From assembly GCF_030463565.1 (NCBI RefSeq), contig NC_134662.1, forward strand, positions 1,054,001-1,118,000: a stretch of 64,000 bases of DNA. The letters run 5' to 3'. The notes beneath the pieces are model-generated. The model saw only the letters and a list, made by a program, of their open reading frames with translations. It was not told the origin of the DNA and did no database searches. The DNA comes from Pelecanus crispus. Taxonomy: Eukaryota > Chordata > Aves > Pelecaniformes > Pelecanidae. Below are positions 10,146 to 22,500 of the stretch, piece after piece; position 1 is the stretch's first letter; every line of letters begins with the position of its first letter. A program made the translations under genes and the position numbers.

Positions 10146-13100
10146 CTGCAGGAGAGATGGCGTCAACACATCAGGGCAAAGCTCACCCCAGGAAAGATCT
10201 TTGCTGGGGCTGCATAAGGGAGAAGAAAAAGGGTGCAAGCAATATCTGGCAGACTCGCATGGGAAGCTGCACAAGGTAACAATATTAGTGCAAGGAACAG
10301 AAAATGAAGCAGAGAGATGACATCATGCAGAGAGGGAAGAAGATCGTCAGCAGACCTTCAGGATGAAGAAGTCCCCATGTTTCTAAAAGGTGGCCAGCAC
10401 TTCTCACTGACGACCGGGACTCTCCAGATTTGCATGAAACTTGGGCATGCACCAAACGAACAAGGGGTCTGAGTGTTACACTCCCTCCTGTAGAGTGAGG
10501 GTTGGCAGAAGCATCCCTGGTCCCACCAGCATCACTGCGGGAGGGGAACTACTAGGAAGGGAGATTAAAGCAGGGAGGATCATTCAGCACCCTGAAAGAC
10601 CAAACTTTAATTACCTTCTTCTATAGGCACTGCATATCTTCTCCATGCTTTAAAAAACAAAAAGCAAAAAACAAACAAACAAAAAACAAACCACAGATGA
10701 GAGGTAATCTGAACACATATGCCAGTGTAGTTGCACATTTTCTGAATTGTTGCTATATTTGTGAAAGTCATCTCACAGCGTGTAGCTTCAGACTTCAATG
10801 TCTAGCTACATGAAAGGGCTCCATCTGTTTTCTACAAATATCATCACGCTGCCTGTCCTGATTCAGACATATATTTATGGTCTGTTTGTACTTTCTTTGA
10901 AAACTGAAATAATTTTCTTCATAGTATAGAAGGATTACAGGGAATAGCTTAAAAACACATAGAAAGCAAAGGAAAATAATGTTTCTGAAATTAGTTCAGT
11001 ATTTGCTACCTCTTCCTTTCCCAAAAGGAAAACCAAAACCAGGGCATACGTGCAAAACCCAGATGACAAAATGGCCCAACTCAAGTGTCTCCCATGTAGG
11101 AAGGAGAACAATACTCACCAAGTTCTTCAGCTTGCTGCTCTGAAAAAGAAGATAAATCAGCACAAATGGGTTTTGGGATATTGATTTGGACATAACCTTT
11201 CCCGTAACCGCCTGCACATGCAGGAGGGCGGTTTCTGCCAACACTTGGCAATGCAAAGCCCTCTCCCACCCCAGCCTAGAGCTCTGCTCTGTAGGTGATG
11301 GTGCAGACCTTGTCCTGCTCAAATCTGCAGCAGGAAAAGGTCTCTGGGAGGTCCCTCACCTACAAGGGGACCTGTCGCAGGGCACTCTCACCCTGCCTGC
11401 ACCACCACTGCAGTCATCTATCCCCAATCCCAGACACCATCTTCAATGATTTTTAATTTTTGGATCCTCAAATTCACTCTCTCCTTTCCCCCCTACCTCC
11501 CAACCACTTTTTGGTTCACTTCACACTTGAAAAGTGAAAATGAAAAAACAAAAAACCCACCACCCTATACAGACTCTGTAAAAAAAATCCTTTGTAAGGA
11601 AGAGAAGGAGACTCACCGATTTCTGCATCACGGTCCCCTGAACAACAAACAAAACCACACACAAGTTACTATTTGACACAGGCCCTTCCCTGAGACCCCA
11701 GCTAAAGGACCACACAGGTGCAGATGCTCTGATTTATACTCTGATTGCAAGGATGTTCATGATTCCAGTGAGCTACTTGTACTTATTTCCCCCTGCAATG
11801 GCACCAATTTAGCAAGAGCTCATTTTCAATAGTCAAAGGACTATTTCTTGGCAATTCTATGAGCTACAAACAAAAATATATGCCCTCTTCAAGTGTTTTT
11901 GGGCTTTTTTTCTTGGTAATCAAACAATCTACATCTTTATAAGAAAATTCTCAATAGCTTAGGTTTCTGTAATCTTCCCCTAAAAACCAATAACTTTTCA
12001 GTACTATTTTACTATTTAAAATAAAATAAGAGTGTTAAAAAGCATTGACAGCCGCTCAGGGAAAAAAAATCCTAATGACTTTTCAGAGTGAATTTTCACA
12101 TTATTAGGGGGTCAGAGGAGGGGGAAGTAAAGTATCTGCCTAAAAAGAACATTCAGACAGAATGAGAGGATGAATAAAAAAGTCTGGAAGTTTTCACAGA
12201 GGATTTCACCAGGAAGATGGAGAGCAAGACTTACGCAGTGCTGCCTCTTGCATTGCTGAAAAGCAAAACCAGAACAGAGCATCACCACCAAAACCGATTC
12301 CTTTTTCCCTGATACACTTGTTGGGGCAGGGAGGAAGCTGAAATTGCTCACAATGGAAAAGCTTCAGCCCAGGAGCTCCTCAGGACCTTTCTTCTCAAGA
12401 CTTCTGGAGATCTTGCCCACCCTCCCTGAACCCACCTTGGGCAGAGGCCAGCGCTGCGTTGCTGGAGACCTGAGCAAGGGCTCCAGCTCCAGGGCAGCGG
12501 TGAAGGGGCAGGTTCGCACTGACATGGGAGGAGCATGGGGTTAAATTTCACCCTCAGTGCTACCTAACCATCCTGCCCTGTGTTTTTTTAGTGCTGAGAC
12601 AAAGCTGAGGCCCCTGAAATGTGCTACCCGAAAGCTTCCTCCAGCTTTGGGAAGAACCTTGAGAGCCCTTTGAAAAGCAAAGCTTGGTACATTTGTTCAC
12701 GCTTTCTTTGGTTCTGTAATGATTGTCCTTAAAATTACAACATCATTTCATCATTTCATAATTTAATTTCACAATTTTCTATAGCCACTAGCTAAACTGT
12801 TTCCCTCCTCCACGTCACCCAGAAATTTGCCCCATGAATTCTTCCATTTGAGGGAATACTCCGATTTCTTGAAAATGGAAAGTAAAGCTTACCTATTTTT
12901 TTCTCATGTTTTCCTATGAAGGAAAGAAAGAAAGAAATGTAAATAATTTTAAAAAATCATCCCTTACAAAGAGTACAGCAGGAGTTGCAGCCACTTGCAA
13001 GGCAGAAAGGCCACGGGGTCTGGAAGTGCTGCAGTGCCTGCACGACCCACTGGCTCCATCTCCTTTTGGTAAGAAACAGAGGATTTCAGTTTCCTTTATT

Positions 13101-16100
13101 CCTCTCTTTTACCCCCAGAGGACTCTTTCAGAAGGAAAGGAAGCCCTGCTAGGCCCCCAAATGTGCCAGGCGTTTTTTGCAGGGCCAGGCAAATTATTGC
13201 TCCATTTCTGCGGGCAAAATCCACCCTCACCTGGGGCAGAGGAATGGCTGGCTCACGCTGCTTTAATGCCCACTTCCTTCTTAGCCATCTTGCTGGAGAA
13301 ACAACCTTTCTTTTCTTGACAGAAATTAAATCCCTGGGTCTTTAAGTTGCCTGGCACCATACATGTGTCCAAGACACAGAGGCAAGACACTGGCACTGCT
13401 CAAGCCCACTCATCTGTCAAAACCAGAGGTGGCTGAATAGGACAGCTGCCCAGCCCCCTTCCCCAAACACTCCACCAGGATGATACCTTTAATTCTAAAT
13501 AGATAAACAGTGATAATAAGGAGAGCGACCACAGCAACCAGGACGATGCCGAGAGCGGTCATCCAAGGATGGGCATTTTGGAAAAAAGGATCTGAAAAAT
13601 AAAATCCCCAAAGGGATCAGGTTACTCTTCAAGCAGCAACGGGACATAGATTATTTCTATTTCATACAAGCTCATCCCAAGCAGGGCTGAATACCACTGA
13701 GGGTGAAAATCAGCTCCTGACTGTACTCCACAAGCCAACAAAAAATAATATGTAAAACAAAAATCCATTTTGGCAATCGAGCACTTGTCTGAGGCTGATG
13801 GCATTTTGTCTGCATACATTGTGGGGGATTTTTAAAGGGAAAATGGATTTCTAACAACTGAATTATTTCTAGTTAAATCATGCTTTCTTCTCCTTTGGAA
13901 AAAAAAAAAATTATACTTCATTAGGCAACGTAGGATCAGAATATGCATCAACAGCAACACTCCAGTGCACAGCAGTATCACCAGGAGAAAGGTATGGGCC
14001 CCCCCAAGGAAATAAAGTCTCCCAGAATTGTTCATTCCCAAAGTAAAAAAGGAACAGGATGCAGCTGAAAAGCACATGATACTGTGTATGGTTAGTCCAG
14101 TTCACCATTGCATCTCTGTTCTGATATATTCCCTGCCCCCAAATCAATCTTCCAGTAAAAAAGGAGCTTTTCTGTGTGACAAGGAAAAAATAAAAATATA
14201 TCCAGTATTAGCAGATGCTAAAATGAGACACGACAATTTTTTTCTCATACCAAACCAGTAGAACAGGATTTCACAGCAGCTGAGACTAAGGGCACAGGTT
14301 GGCTTCTCCTTTTTTGTTTGGTTCCAGTGTTACGAATGTTTGTATTTAACCCAGGTGTTTATAGAAACTCTGCTACAATGAGGGTTGTCTTTTCCCCCCC
14401 CAGACCCACACTTCAAGACAGAACTGGTGAATTTTGGCAGCACACCTGCATAAGCGCTGCTGAAAGCCACAGCTGTTTGCACAGGCAGTGTGCAAAATAC
14501 TCTCAATGCACTGAACACACAGCCTGCAAAATGCACCCCAGATTTTCTGCCGGTGGTGCTTTCCGAGTGCAGCTCCATTGGGAATGCTAGCAGGGTGACA
14601 CCCTCGTCCTCTGCTCACCTGATATGTAAAAAGCTGATTCCTGTTCTTGGCCGTGCAGGGCATGTCGGACCGAGCAGGAGAGTTTCTGGTTCGCGCCCCT
14701 GGTGAGAATTATGCTGCTTTCTGCTGCGAAGAGGCCGTTCTTGTCCTGGGTAACGCTCTCCGAGAGGGGTGGGAGATGCTGCCCATGGGGAGCTTGCCAC
14801 AGCACCTGGGGCTGTGGGTACCAGCCAGCCGAGCGACAGGCCACCTGGATCCCCCCATCCTGGTAGCGCTCCAGCACAATGAGCGGGGCAGAGCCGCTGG
14901 CTGCGAGAAAACAGAGACTCCTGGGTGATCCTGAGGGACGCTGGATAACAGGGGAATAAGGTGGCCTGGCTGTTCCTCTCCCTGACAAGAAGGAATGAAC
15001 TTCGACATAGACAAATCCCAGGGGTTTTTTTAAGACAAGTGTCACCTGGAGTCAGGACATTTCTTGCCGTCTTTTTCACATAACTCAAAGATCTGCTCTG
15101 GAGGCTACTACTGCAGCAAAATAATCTGCAGGCCTGGATATTAAAATATAGAAGCACAAACCAAGACATTCTTAGTGTATTACCCAATGCCAATTTTTTT
15201 CTTGCACCCACTTATATGAAGAAAACCATATGTATGAGGTAGGTAGCATATCTCACGAGCTCCTTACAGCTGCTCAGTCAGCAACTTCACCTCTCTGGAC
15301 ATTGTCGGTATTTTCAACAACTGGACTTAATAAAAACCCTATTTCCCAAGCAACCACCTGAAATTGCTGCTGGGAAGAAGGACAGGGAAAAGAGCGCTGG
15401 CTACAAGCAAGTAAATTAGAGATACCAGGGACATGGACTACAGACCTGTCACCTTCAGCTCCACCACAGCCTCATCGTAATCCGAGTCACGGCGAACAAA
15501 GCAGGTGTAATTCCCTCTGTCAGACAGTTGGACATGGAATATTTTCAAGTCCACGCTGCCCTTGGTGAGGCCATCCTTCAGTAGCTCAGTGCGCCCTTGG
15601 TATTGAAGCATCTGCTCCCCGTACTGGTCCTGGCCCCCCTTGTAGCGATGCACAAAGGGTGAGAAGTGTTCCCGAAACCAGATCACCTCCGTGTCCTGTG
15701 CGCGCTGCTCCAGGGAGAAGTGGCAGGGCAACACCACGTCCTCACCCATGGGCACGGTGATGGGGCCGGGGGATACCGTCACATTGAGCGGAGCTGGGAG
15801 AAACCCCCCCAAGGAAGAAAAGTAACTGTGAGTTTGCTGTGGAGACTGAGCTCAGAAAACCAGCAGATGCTGCTCCACACAGTTCGTGCGTTGCTGGGCC
15901 ATGCCATCGTGTTGGGAGCGTAATCACGCCAGGGGCTATGAGGGGTTGAGGGAGGGTTGGGAGAGGGTCCCCTGCCATGCAGCACAGTGAGTGGGCTGGG
16001 GCCAGGCCACTGCCTGTTCCTCTGTTTCCCTGTCCTGCACTACCGTGAAAGTTCTTCAAAGCCCTAAAAGATCATTTGTTCTCAAAGGGACAAGTGCTGC

Positions 16101-17391
16101 CCATGCTGCCTAGGGTTGGGAGAAAGCAGGATAAAGAAGGAAGGAAGTGGCTGGAAGGTTTCTGGGTGGTTGGCTGGAGAAAGCAGACAACCTGGGTACA
16201 AATAAAACTCAAATATCCTCAGCTATTCGCACCTATTACAAGAGAAAATAAAAACATTTCAGGTGCTCTGGGCATCTTTGGAAATTTAAAAAAAAAGGCT
16301 TATTAATAATCTGGCCACTCAACTCACAGAGCAAGTGGTTTCTTGTTGAAGGAAAACAAAAGAAAATCAACTTTTTTTTGGCAAGGAAACTTTCAAGACA
16401 ACTGTTGTCCTGCATCCTTTTGCCAGGGCTGCCTTGAAGAAGCTGCTTCAGGTCAGCAATCTAACAGAAAAAGAGCCCAGAATATTTTTTAAAAGATTTT
16501 TGTTGTTGTTGTTGTTTTTTCCCTTTACTGAATTGGTTCTGCAAAGGGTCCAGCGCACCCTGGACACAGCCCAGTAAAGTGGTGACATGCTTGGAATGTG
16601 CTGGGAACAGGGAAAGCAAGGAGGGAAATGGCAGCAAACTATAATCAACTCATCAGCATCATCTAATCTCCACCTGAGTTCAGCAAGATTGTGTGAATGC
16701 CTGTGCTGCCATGGCCAGAGGAATAAACCAGGCTCCAGAGGGATGCTGGCTCTCTCAGAAGTGGACAAGGTTTATGGCAAAGGGCCTGACCCTGCTCTGT
16801 GCTCTGCTGTTCACAAGGAGTAGCTGCGCTGGCAGCCAGGAAGATATTCAGGCTGGAAGCAATGCCACAGGGATCAGCAAGAACCAGGGGGATCCCTACC
16901 TGACTGCAGCTTGTGAACTTGGAAAACTAAATCATAAATGATAAAAGCCGGCAGAGAGCAGTGCAGGTGCAAACCGGAGAGCATCCTCTTCACTGCTGCA
17001 CAACCTGGAGACGGGGAAGGAGAGGGAAAGGGCAAAAGGGAGGAGAAACAAGGGAATACAAAACAAAGGCAGAATTCACTTTTAAAGGGGTTTATTGCTG
17101 ATTGCAGCCCTTTTTTCTAGTGTCTAGGTAAGACCCTCAGATGCCAAAAGTTGAAATCGATTTTCCATCATCAGCCTGACTTTGTGTGGTGCTTTACATA
17201 TCAAGTACCCAACAACTAAAAAGTTGTAGGAATTTCCCATGGGGAAACAAAGGACGAGCTGCAACATCTCCTCTAATTCCATGAAAAAGTGGCAGCTGTT
17301 TTAATATGGAGCCCTTGCGTTTCTTACCCAGCCCTAAAAAAGAGATGGAAAGGTGCAGGATGAGAAGGAGAAACCCAGACCAAAGGCACAT
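9631..17391 (-). CDS. Butyrophilin-like type I membrane protein (IgV-IgC-TM-B30.2), complete
   Basis: Ten coding exons join in frame to 476 residues: 17328-17391 signal peptide (MCLWSGFLLLILHLSISF...); 15446-15793 IgV; 14619-14900 IgC; 13487-13591 transmembrane; 12893-12913, 12235-12255, 11617-11637 and 11119-11139, four 21-nt heptad exons; 10615-10647, 33 nt (WRRYAVPIEE); 9631-10145 PRY-SPRY. Every internal junction is phase 1 and has AG/GT borders, as in butyrophilins. IgV carries Cys45 and Cys119 with VIWFRE and DRGNYTCFV; IgC has the VACRSAGWYP signature; the membrane helix is about 241-263; B30.2 shows LDPDTA, WEVE and LDYEEG. Butyrophilins act at the cell surface in T-cell regulation, and the B30.2 domain lies in the cytosol. 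Chicken Tvc, a subgroup C avian leukosis virus receptor, has this same domain order; orthology was not tested. The 5' UTR exon and promoter were not located. Confidence 0.88.
13487..13591 (-). CDS. Transmembrane exon of the butyrophilin-like gene
   Basis: 35 codons, phase 1 to 1. The hydrophobic stretch TALGIVLVAVVALLIITVYL is one membrane helix and is followed by basic residues (FRIK), fitting an outside-to-inside type I orientation. Confidence 0.85.
14619..14900 (-). CDS. IgC exon of the butyrophilin-like gene
   Basis: 94 codons, phase 1 to 1, with strong splice sites (TTTTCTCGCAG| and TATCAG|GTGAGC). CRSAGWYPQPQVLW is the butyrophilin C-domain signature, and LSCSVRH supplies the second cysteine. 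The domain ends SAFYIS, as in other butyrophilins. Confidence 0.92.
15446..15793 (-). CDS. IgV exon of the butyrophilin-like gene
   Basis: 116 codons between TTCTCCCAG| and ACAG|GTCTGT. It has the V-set disulfide pair, the Trp core (VIWF) and the DxGxYxC motif, with possible N-glycosylation at Asn25 (NVT) and Asn116 (NYT). The donor GTCTGT is weaker than GTGAGT. Confidence 0.9.
16499..16516 (+). repeat. TTG trinucleotide microsatellite
   Basis: Short run of TTG units inside the first intron of the butyrophilin-like gene. Confidence 0.8.
17328..17391 (-). CDS. Signal-peptide exon of the butyrophilin-like gene
   Basis: ATG at 17391 opens 21 residues with a hydrophobic core (FLLLILHLSISFLGL). 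The exon ends G|GTAAGA in phase 1, exactly the phase the IgV exon needs. The frame is open upstream to an ATG at 17577, but only this start puts a signal peptide at the N-terminus. The base context of the ATG is not a strong Kozak match. Confidence 0.75.
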
Positions 17392-20150
17392 GGAACTGGG
17401 GCTGCGCACTATTCTGGGACAAATCTGGGACTCGGTAGTGCATCCCCTGCCACTGCACCAAGGGCAGGAGGAGGTCTCAGAACAGGGAAAGCAAAATAAC
17501 CAAAACACTAATTCAACACTCAGCCAAGATGGGACCTGGCCCTGCTCTGAACCCCCCTGAACCCTCTTATCACTCATGGACTTACTCCCCGCTTTGTACG
17601 AGAAGTGAAAACCATGACCAATTTTGGCAGATGGCAGAAAGCTATTTCAATCTGCAGCTTTCTGAGAGATGCTGCGTACCTGGAGGCCTCAAGCTCTTTC
17701 ATGGGGTCTGGGCTGGGGCGGGAGCTGCTCGTCTGTCCCCCGATGCATCCAGAGGGGTCACCGCGATCCGAGCTAAGCACCTCCCTGTACGAAAACCAAA
17801 CAAAAACCTCACTCTGTGTTCCAGTCTGCTACCCATTTCCTCCTGCGCTGCTTCCGCTCAAAAATGAAAGTTGCTGAGTGATTTGGGGTTTTCCTGGCAA
17901 TGCTTTTCCTCTGAAATGCTCTGCCAGCGATGTCCACAGGCACCTCCCTGCCACAGACACCCTCCACGGCTGCGTATTGCAGCCTCCTCCCACAGATCTC
18001 CCCGGATCTGGGAGGGGATGGATGCTGGCAGCGATTTGCACATCCCCCGGGAAGAGCCCGGAGGCAGCAGTGGGAAGGAGGGAGGTGATGGAGCCAGGAT
18101 TCACACCCAGAGGCAGCGCAGGGCTGGGAGCAAAGCCGAGCACCAGCTTAAAAATTGCTTAAAAGCACCCCCCTGCCGCCTCGCCAAGGGGCGAGACCAT
18201 TGAGGATGGTTTGTTCAGGGAAAGCTGCTGCCCTGGGATGTGTCGCAAAGGCAACCCCACTGGGTGCTCAGCCCAGCTGGGTCTGGCATCCTCCCGTCCC
18301 CAGCCAGGAGCATGGGGGCACGCAGGAGGTGAAAGCATCTGCCTGGGGAAAGGGACCTGATCAGGGACCTCGCCAAAAGGTACAAGGAAAAGAAGGAGGC
18401 GATAAATTAAATGTACAGAGACACAGAGCTGGCCAACAAGTGATAACAGAGATAAGTATAATAAACCAACCTCATCACTCATGCTAATCACTGGGCTATC
18501 ACAAATGTGCAGGCATCTCTTCAGGGAGGGCCAGCCTGGCTTTTGTGACTGTAAGGATACTAGGAGGGGGGGTGTCAGTGGAAGTATGTGAACGACTAAA
18601 TGCATGTGCAGTGGAAGGGAATCAGGGAGGACAAGGAGGACAGGCAGAAAGGGATATAAAAGGGCCCGGTCATGGGTAGAACAGAGCCAGTCAGGGTGCT
18701 TGGGCTGGCTGGTGAGTCAGACTCTCCAGGTCCAGGCATGGGTATCACACAGGCGGAGGGTCCACGCTGGTGTCTGGGGGGCCCACGAGTCTGGGAAGCC
18801 TGTGGGATGAGTGTGCGAGTGCTGCGTGTTTGCATAGAGCATCAAGCTGGACCAGCTGGTGAGTAGGGGACCTGTGGGGGGGTCAGAGGGCCCGGGGTCC
18901 TGGCAGGGGTACCAGGCAGACAGAAGGGCCGTGCTGCTGCTTGAGGGTCCGCAAATGTGCACATGAACCCAGAGAGTGTGGCATGCGTGCCTGCGCTAGT
19001 GACCTGCCTCTGCCAGCCCCGCAGGAGGAGGGGACATGGCTGCCTGTGCTGGTGGGTGATGCGGGTCCTGCAGTGCTGCTGAAGGCAGCCCCTCGCCTGC
19101 ATCAGGCTGTGACCCTGGCAGCAGGTCCCCTTGCACTCTGCTTTATTTTGTGCACAACCAGGGGCTTTCAGAGTGGTGTGACAAAGCAGAGTGTATGCCA
19201 CCTCCCAAGTTCCCCACGAGCCGGGATGAGGCCATCACCCCTGGGCACATGAAAAGCTGCCTGGAGAACAGACAGGTGGCATGCAAAGCCCAACACCTGC
19301 TGCCCCCCATTTACCAGTTGGGCAATTGAAGCAACAATACATGCCCTGCAAACATCACCCTGAAACCCACTGGCAGCATGACAAATCTGGGCAAGCAGCA
19401 CCTGTAAGGAGCCAGATCTCTTCCCTCATCACAATACACAGCATGGACACCCAGAGTATAGCCACTGGTCTGTGGCTAGTGTCCTCAAGTGACATCCCAC
19501 TGGGCTGGAGGTGCACGTCGTGCCGCTGAACCCAGGAGGGCTCTGAGCGTCCTGCTGCAGGAAGATACGGCCTCTTCCAGTGGTGCAGCAGGCTCTTATC
19601 ACCCACCCGCAGCTGGTCGAAGGGAGGGGAGATGCGGCAGGTCCTGTGATGCAAACAGGATGGGGGTATTGCAGGAACGTCAGCTGGGAACTCCCAAGTT
19701 CAAGTGTTAGATGAGGTCACACGCCCGCCAGTAGCGTCAGGGCATGGGAGGCAGTCGCTGAGAGGAGGGGAGGTGGAAGCTCCAGTGGTGTGGTCCCCCA
19801 CAGAGAGGCGAAGGTGCTGGACTCCCAGCTGTGCTCTCCAGGCCATCCAGCCCCTCTGGACTTTGATCTGCTCACTTGAACAAGCTGGAAATGCTGTGCA
19901 AGCCCAGTCCAGCCATGAGCTAATGAGGAGGTCAGGGGAGTGGAGAGCAGACTGAAGACCTTCAAAACCATCCAAAACCTCCTTTCCTGGAGTCAGCCCA
20001 CAGGTTAGTGCTGGCTGTCTTTTTAGACAGCCATGTTGTGACTTTTCCATCGTTCCTTCTGCTTCTTTATCATCTTTAGGTGGTCTCTGAGTCTTGCAAT
20101 TTCCACTTTTGACAGGGAATCCTGCCTCCCCTCCTGTTGATTGTCTGCAG
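17392..20150. other. Region between the butyrophilin-like gene and the orphan B30.2 exon
   Basis: It should hold the promoter of the minus-strand butyrophilin-like gene and any 5' exons of the plus-strand B30.2 gene, but none could be supported. A TATA-bearing LTR-like repeat lies at about 18545-18860. The open frames between 18.9 and 19.7 kb have no recognised domain. Confidence 0.35.
18545..18860 (+). mobile_element. TATA-containing LTR-like repeat, copy 1
   Basis: The segment GACAGGCAGAAAGGGATATAAAAGGGCCCGGTCATGGGTAGAACAGAGCCAGTCAG aligns closely with 29300-29365, another copy in the same orientation. A TATA box set in a duplicated G-rich block suggests an LTR promoter. The outer borders are uncertain, and the right-hand part diverges from copy 2. 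Confidence 0.5.
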
Positions 20151-21381
20151 ACATGCTGGTATCCAGGATGGAGAGAGAAGAGAGGGAGACCCTGGCCAAT
20201 GAGGTGGAGGAGATGAGTGGAAGAGGTGAGTTTTTAGAATGGAAGAGGAGGGGGAACCACCCTCTGTTGAGGAGAAAAATGCATCCTGCTTCTGCTGTGG
20301 AAGAGCTATTTAGCGTCAAAGCACCTGGGGTTTGTCCCCGCCTGGGCTTGTCATGGGGTTGAGACTTGGTGGGTGCAACACCCCCAGCTGAATTCCTCGT
20401 GCTGTAGACCCACCACTGACACCAAAGACACTTGAGCTGCCACGCTTGGCTCCTTCCATTGCCCACAGAAAGAAATAGGAATTTTGGGTCTTGGGGTAAT
20501 ATCTGTTGCACTGGTTTGTGCCCAGATGTGCCTGTTTCACTCTTGCAGCACTAGAGACTCCCACGCTCAGGTCCAGGTGTCTGCACAGCAGATGTGCACC
20601 CATCCACTCAGGTGCACCCTCCTCCAGGAAACTGGGGTCTCCTTGGCCAGGGATCACATGGAAGCTCCTCAATCAGAAGCAGGATCAGGGCAGCATTGAG
20701 GCTGGGGCAGTCCAGCACAAAGGGGTTTCCCACCCCACGCTGGACATCTCTGGGCAGGGGAAAGGAAATCACCCTGTCCCTTCTCTTGCCAGGGTGGATG
20801 CAGCTCCAGCGCACCCCTGGAGCTGCCTGTCCTGAGCAGCTTCTCCTCCTCTGTCCCCAGCCGACGTGACCCTGGACCCAGACACCGCCAACCCCTTCCT
20901 CATCCTGGCTGGCGACCAGAGAGTTGTGGGACGGGGGGACGAGTGGACATCGCTGCCCAACAACCCAGAGCGGTTTGACACAGAGCCATGTGTGCTGGGC
21001 AGCCAGGGCTTCACCATGGGGAGGCACTGCTGGGAGGTGGAAGTGGCCAAGGCAGGGGACTGGTGGGCTGTAGGGGTGGCCCAGGAGTCTGTCAGGAGGA
21101 AGGGAGTCCTCAGTTTTACCCCCCAGGAGGGGATCTGGGCCGTGGGGCAGTGGTTTGGACAATACCATGCTTTCACCGACCCTGACTGGACCCCCCTGCG
21201 CCTTGTCTGCCTCCCCAGGGCCATCCAGGTCTGCCTGGACTTTACAGACAGGCAGGTGGCATTTGCTGATGCTGAAAACAAAGCCCTGATCTTTGCTTTC
21301 TGCCTGGCTTCACATCCCAGGGAGAGGCTACGCCCATGGCTCTGGGTGGGGATGGACTCATGGCTCAAGGTGTGCCCCTGA
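20151..21381 (+). CDS. B30.2 gene, 3' end only (orphan PRY-SPRY with a possible helical exon)
   Basis: The exon 20861-21381 (after CTCTGTCCCCAG|) codes a full PRY-SPRY domain: DVTLDPDTANPFLILAGDQR, HCWEVEVAKAGDWWAVGVAQ, IWAVGQWFGQYHAF, VCLDFTDRQVAFAD, ending WLKVCP and TGA. A likely upstream exon is 20151-20225 (75 nt, GATTGTCTGCAG| to GAAGAG|GTGAGT, phase 1 to 1). It reads MLVSRMEREERETLANEVEE, a charged helix, and joins B30.2 in frame. No Ig, transmembrane or RING exon was found further upstream on this strand, so this is either a gene with diverged 5' exons or a fragment. B30.2 domains bind protein or ligand surfaces in butyrophilins and TRIM proteins. The B30.2 frame has no stop or shift. 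I saw no AATAAA soon after the stop. Confidence 0.7.
20861..21381 (+). CDS. Intact PRY-SPRY exon of the orphan gene
   Basis: 173 codons plus a stop, phase 1 start, of the same exon class as the other two B30.2 exons in the window. The three landmarks LDPDTA, WEVEV and the LDF variant of the LDY motif are all present. Confidence 0.85.
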
Positions 21382-22065
21382 CATGGAAGGAGCGTGGGTG
21401 GCAGGGGCAGGGAGACTGGAGAGGCGAACACCATCATCTTGGATCTTGGTGGTGAGAACTGGGAGGGTCCTGCGTCCTGCTGGCTTCTCCTTGCATGATT
21501 CCTCTGGCCACCAAGCAGGAGGACTGGCAGGTCTTGGAGATGGATGCCACCAAAGAGTCTCCTTCATCCCTTCCACCCCACAGCTAGGACTGCAGAGACA
21601 ACAGGAAGCACAAAGACTTGTTGCATGGAGGAGCTTGGTGCCAGGTGGCCCCAGGGCAGAGAAGTGGCATTGAGTGCTGGGGCACTGCAGAGCTGCTCTG
21701 TACAAGGCCATGAAAAATACAGCAAGTTCAAACTCCTTAAAAGGTGGTGGAGTAGTGTCTTTGGCTTTTTTCAATTAAGCTTAATGATTAAGTTAAAAAA
21801 AAAACCACACCCAAACATAGATGGATGCTGGAGCTCATGATAACACTTATCTTTCCCATACATCCAAAGCCTCTCCTTGCCTTATTTCCAGTTCTCACTG
21901 ACATGTGCATTAAGCACATTTCTTACAGCAGAGCACTAGTAAAAGCTATAGGGACAGCCAAGGAAGGTAAGCAAGAAATTGAGAAGTGTCTGAAGCCCAC
22001 AGGCAAGCCAGTTCCCACAGGTCTGCAGTTCTCTGATCTGCCTGCATCAAGGCCTCCTTCTCCTG

Positions 22066-22500
22066 ACATAGAATAGACTAGTTCAGGTGGAAGGGACCTA
22101 CAACGATCATCTAGTCCAACTGCCTGACCCCTTCAGGGCTGACCAAAAGTTAAAACTTGTTATTAAGAACATTGTCCAAATGCCTCTCAAACACTGACAG
22201 GCATGGGGCATCAACCACTTCTCAAGGAAGCCTGTTCCAGTATTTGAACACCCTCTTGGTCAAGCAATGCTTCCTAACATCAAGCCTGAACCTCCCCCAG
22301 TGCAGCTTTGAACCATTCCCACGTGTCCTATCCCTGGATTGGAGGGAGAAGGGATCAGCACCTCCCTCTCCACGGCCCCTCCTCAGGAAGCTGCAGAGAG
22401 CAATGGGGCTGTCCCTCAGCCTCCTTTTCTCCAAAAAGAGACAAACCCAGAGTCCTCAGCCACTCCTCAGGGAACATGCCTTCCAGACGTAGATCTGCTC
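22066..22500 (-). mobile_element. CR1 LINE 3' fragment
   Basis: The plus strand reads the complement of a CR1 3' region: AGGTGGAAGGGACCTACAAC, ATCATCTAGTCCAACTGCCT, then CTTCTCAAGGAAGCCTGTTCC and GTCCTATCCCTGG. The element is 5'-truncated and its sense strand is minus. Confidence 0.85.

Noticed and set aside
16775-16941. Plus-strand frame MAKGLTLLCALLFTRSSC, resembling a signal peptide
   Set aside because: It lies inside the first intron of the minus-strand butyrophilin-like gene, has no donor in the right place and no plus-strand Ig exon follows. The minus-strand exon 17328-17391 fits the gene in phase.
18941-19654. Open frames on both strands between the LTR-like repeat and the orphan exon
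   Set aside because: Considered as retroviral internal sequence, but no recognisable motif; left unassigned.
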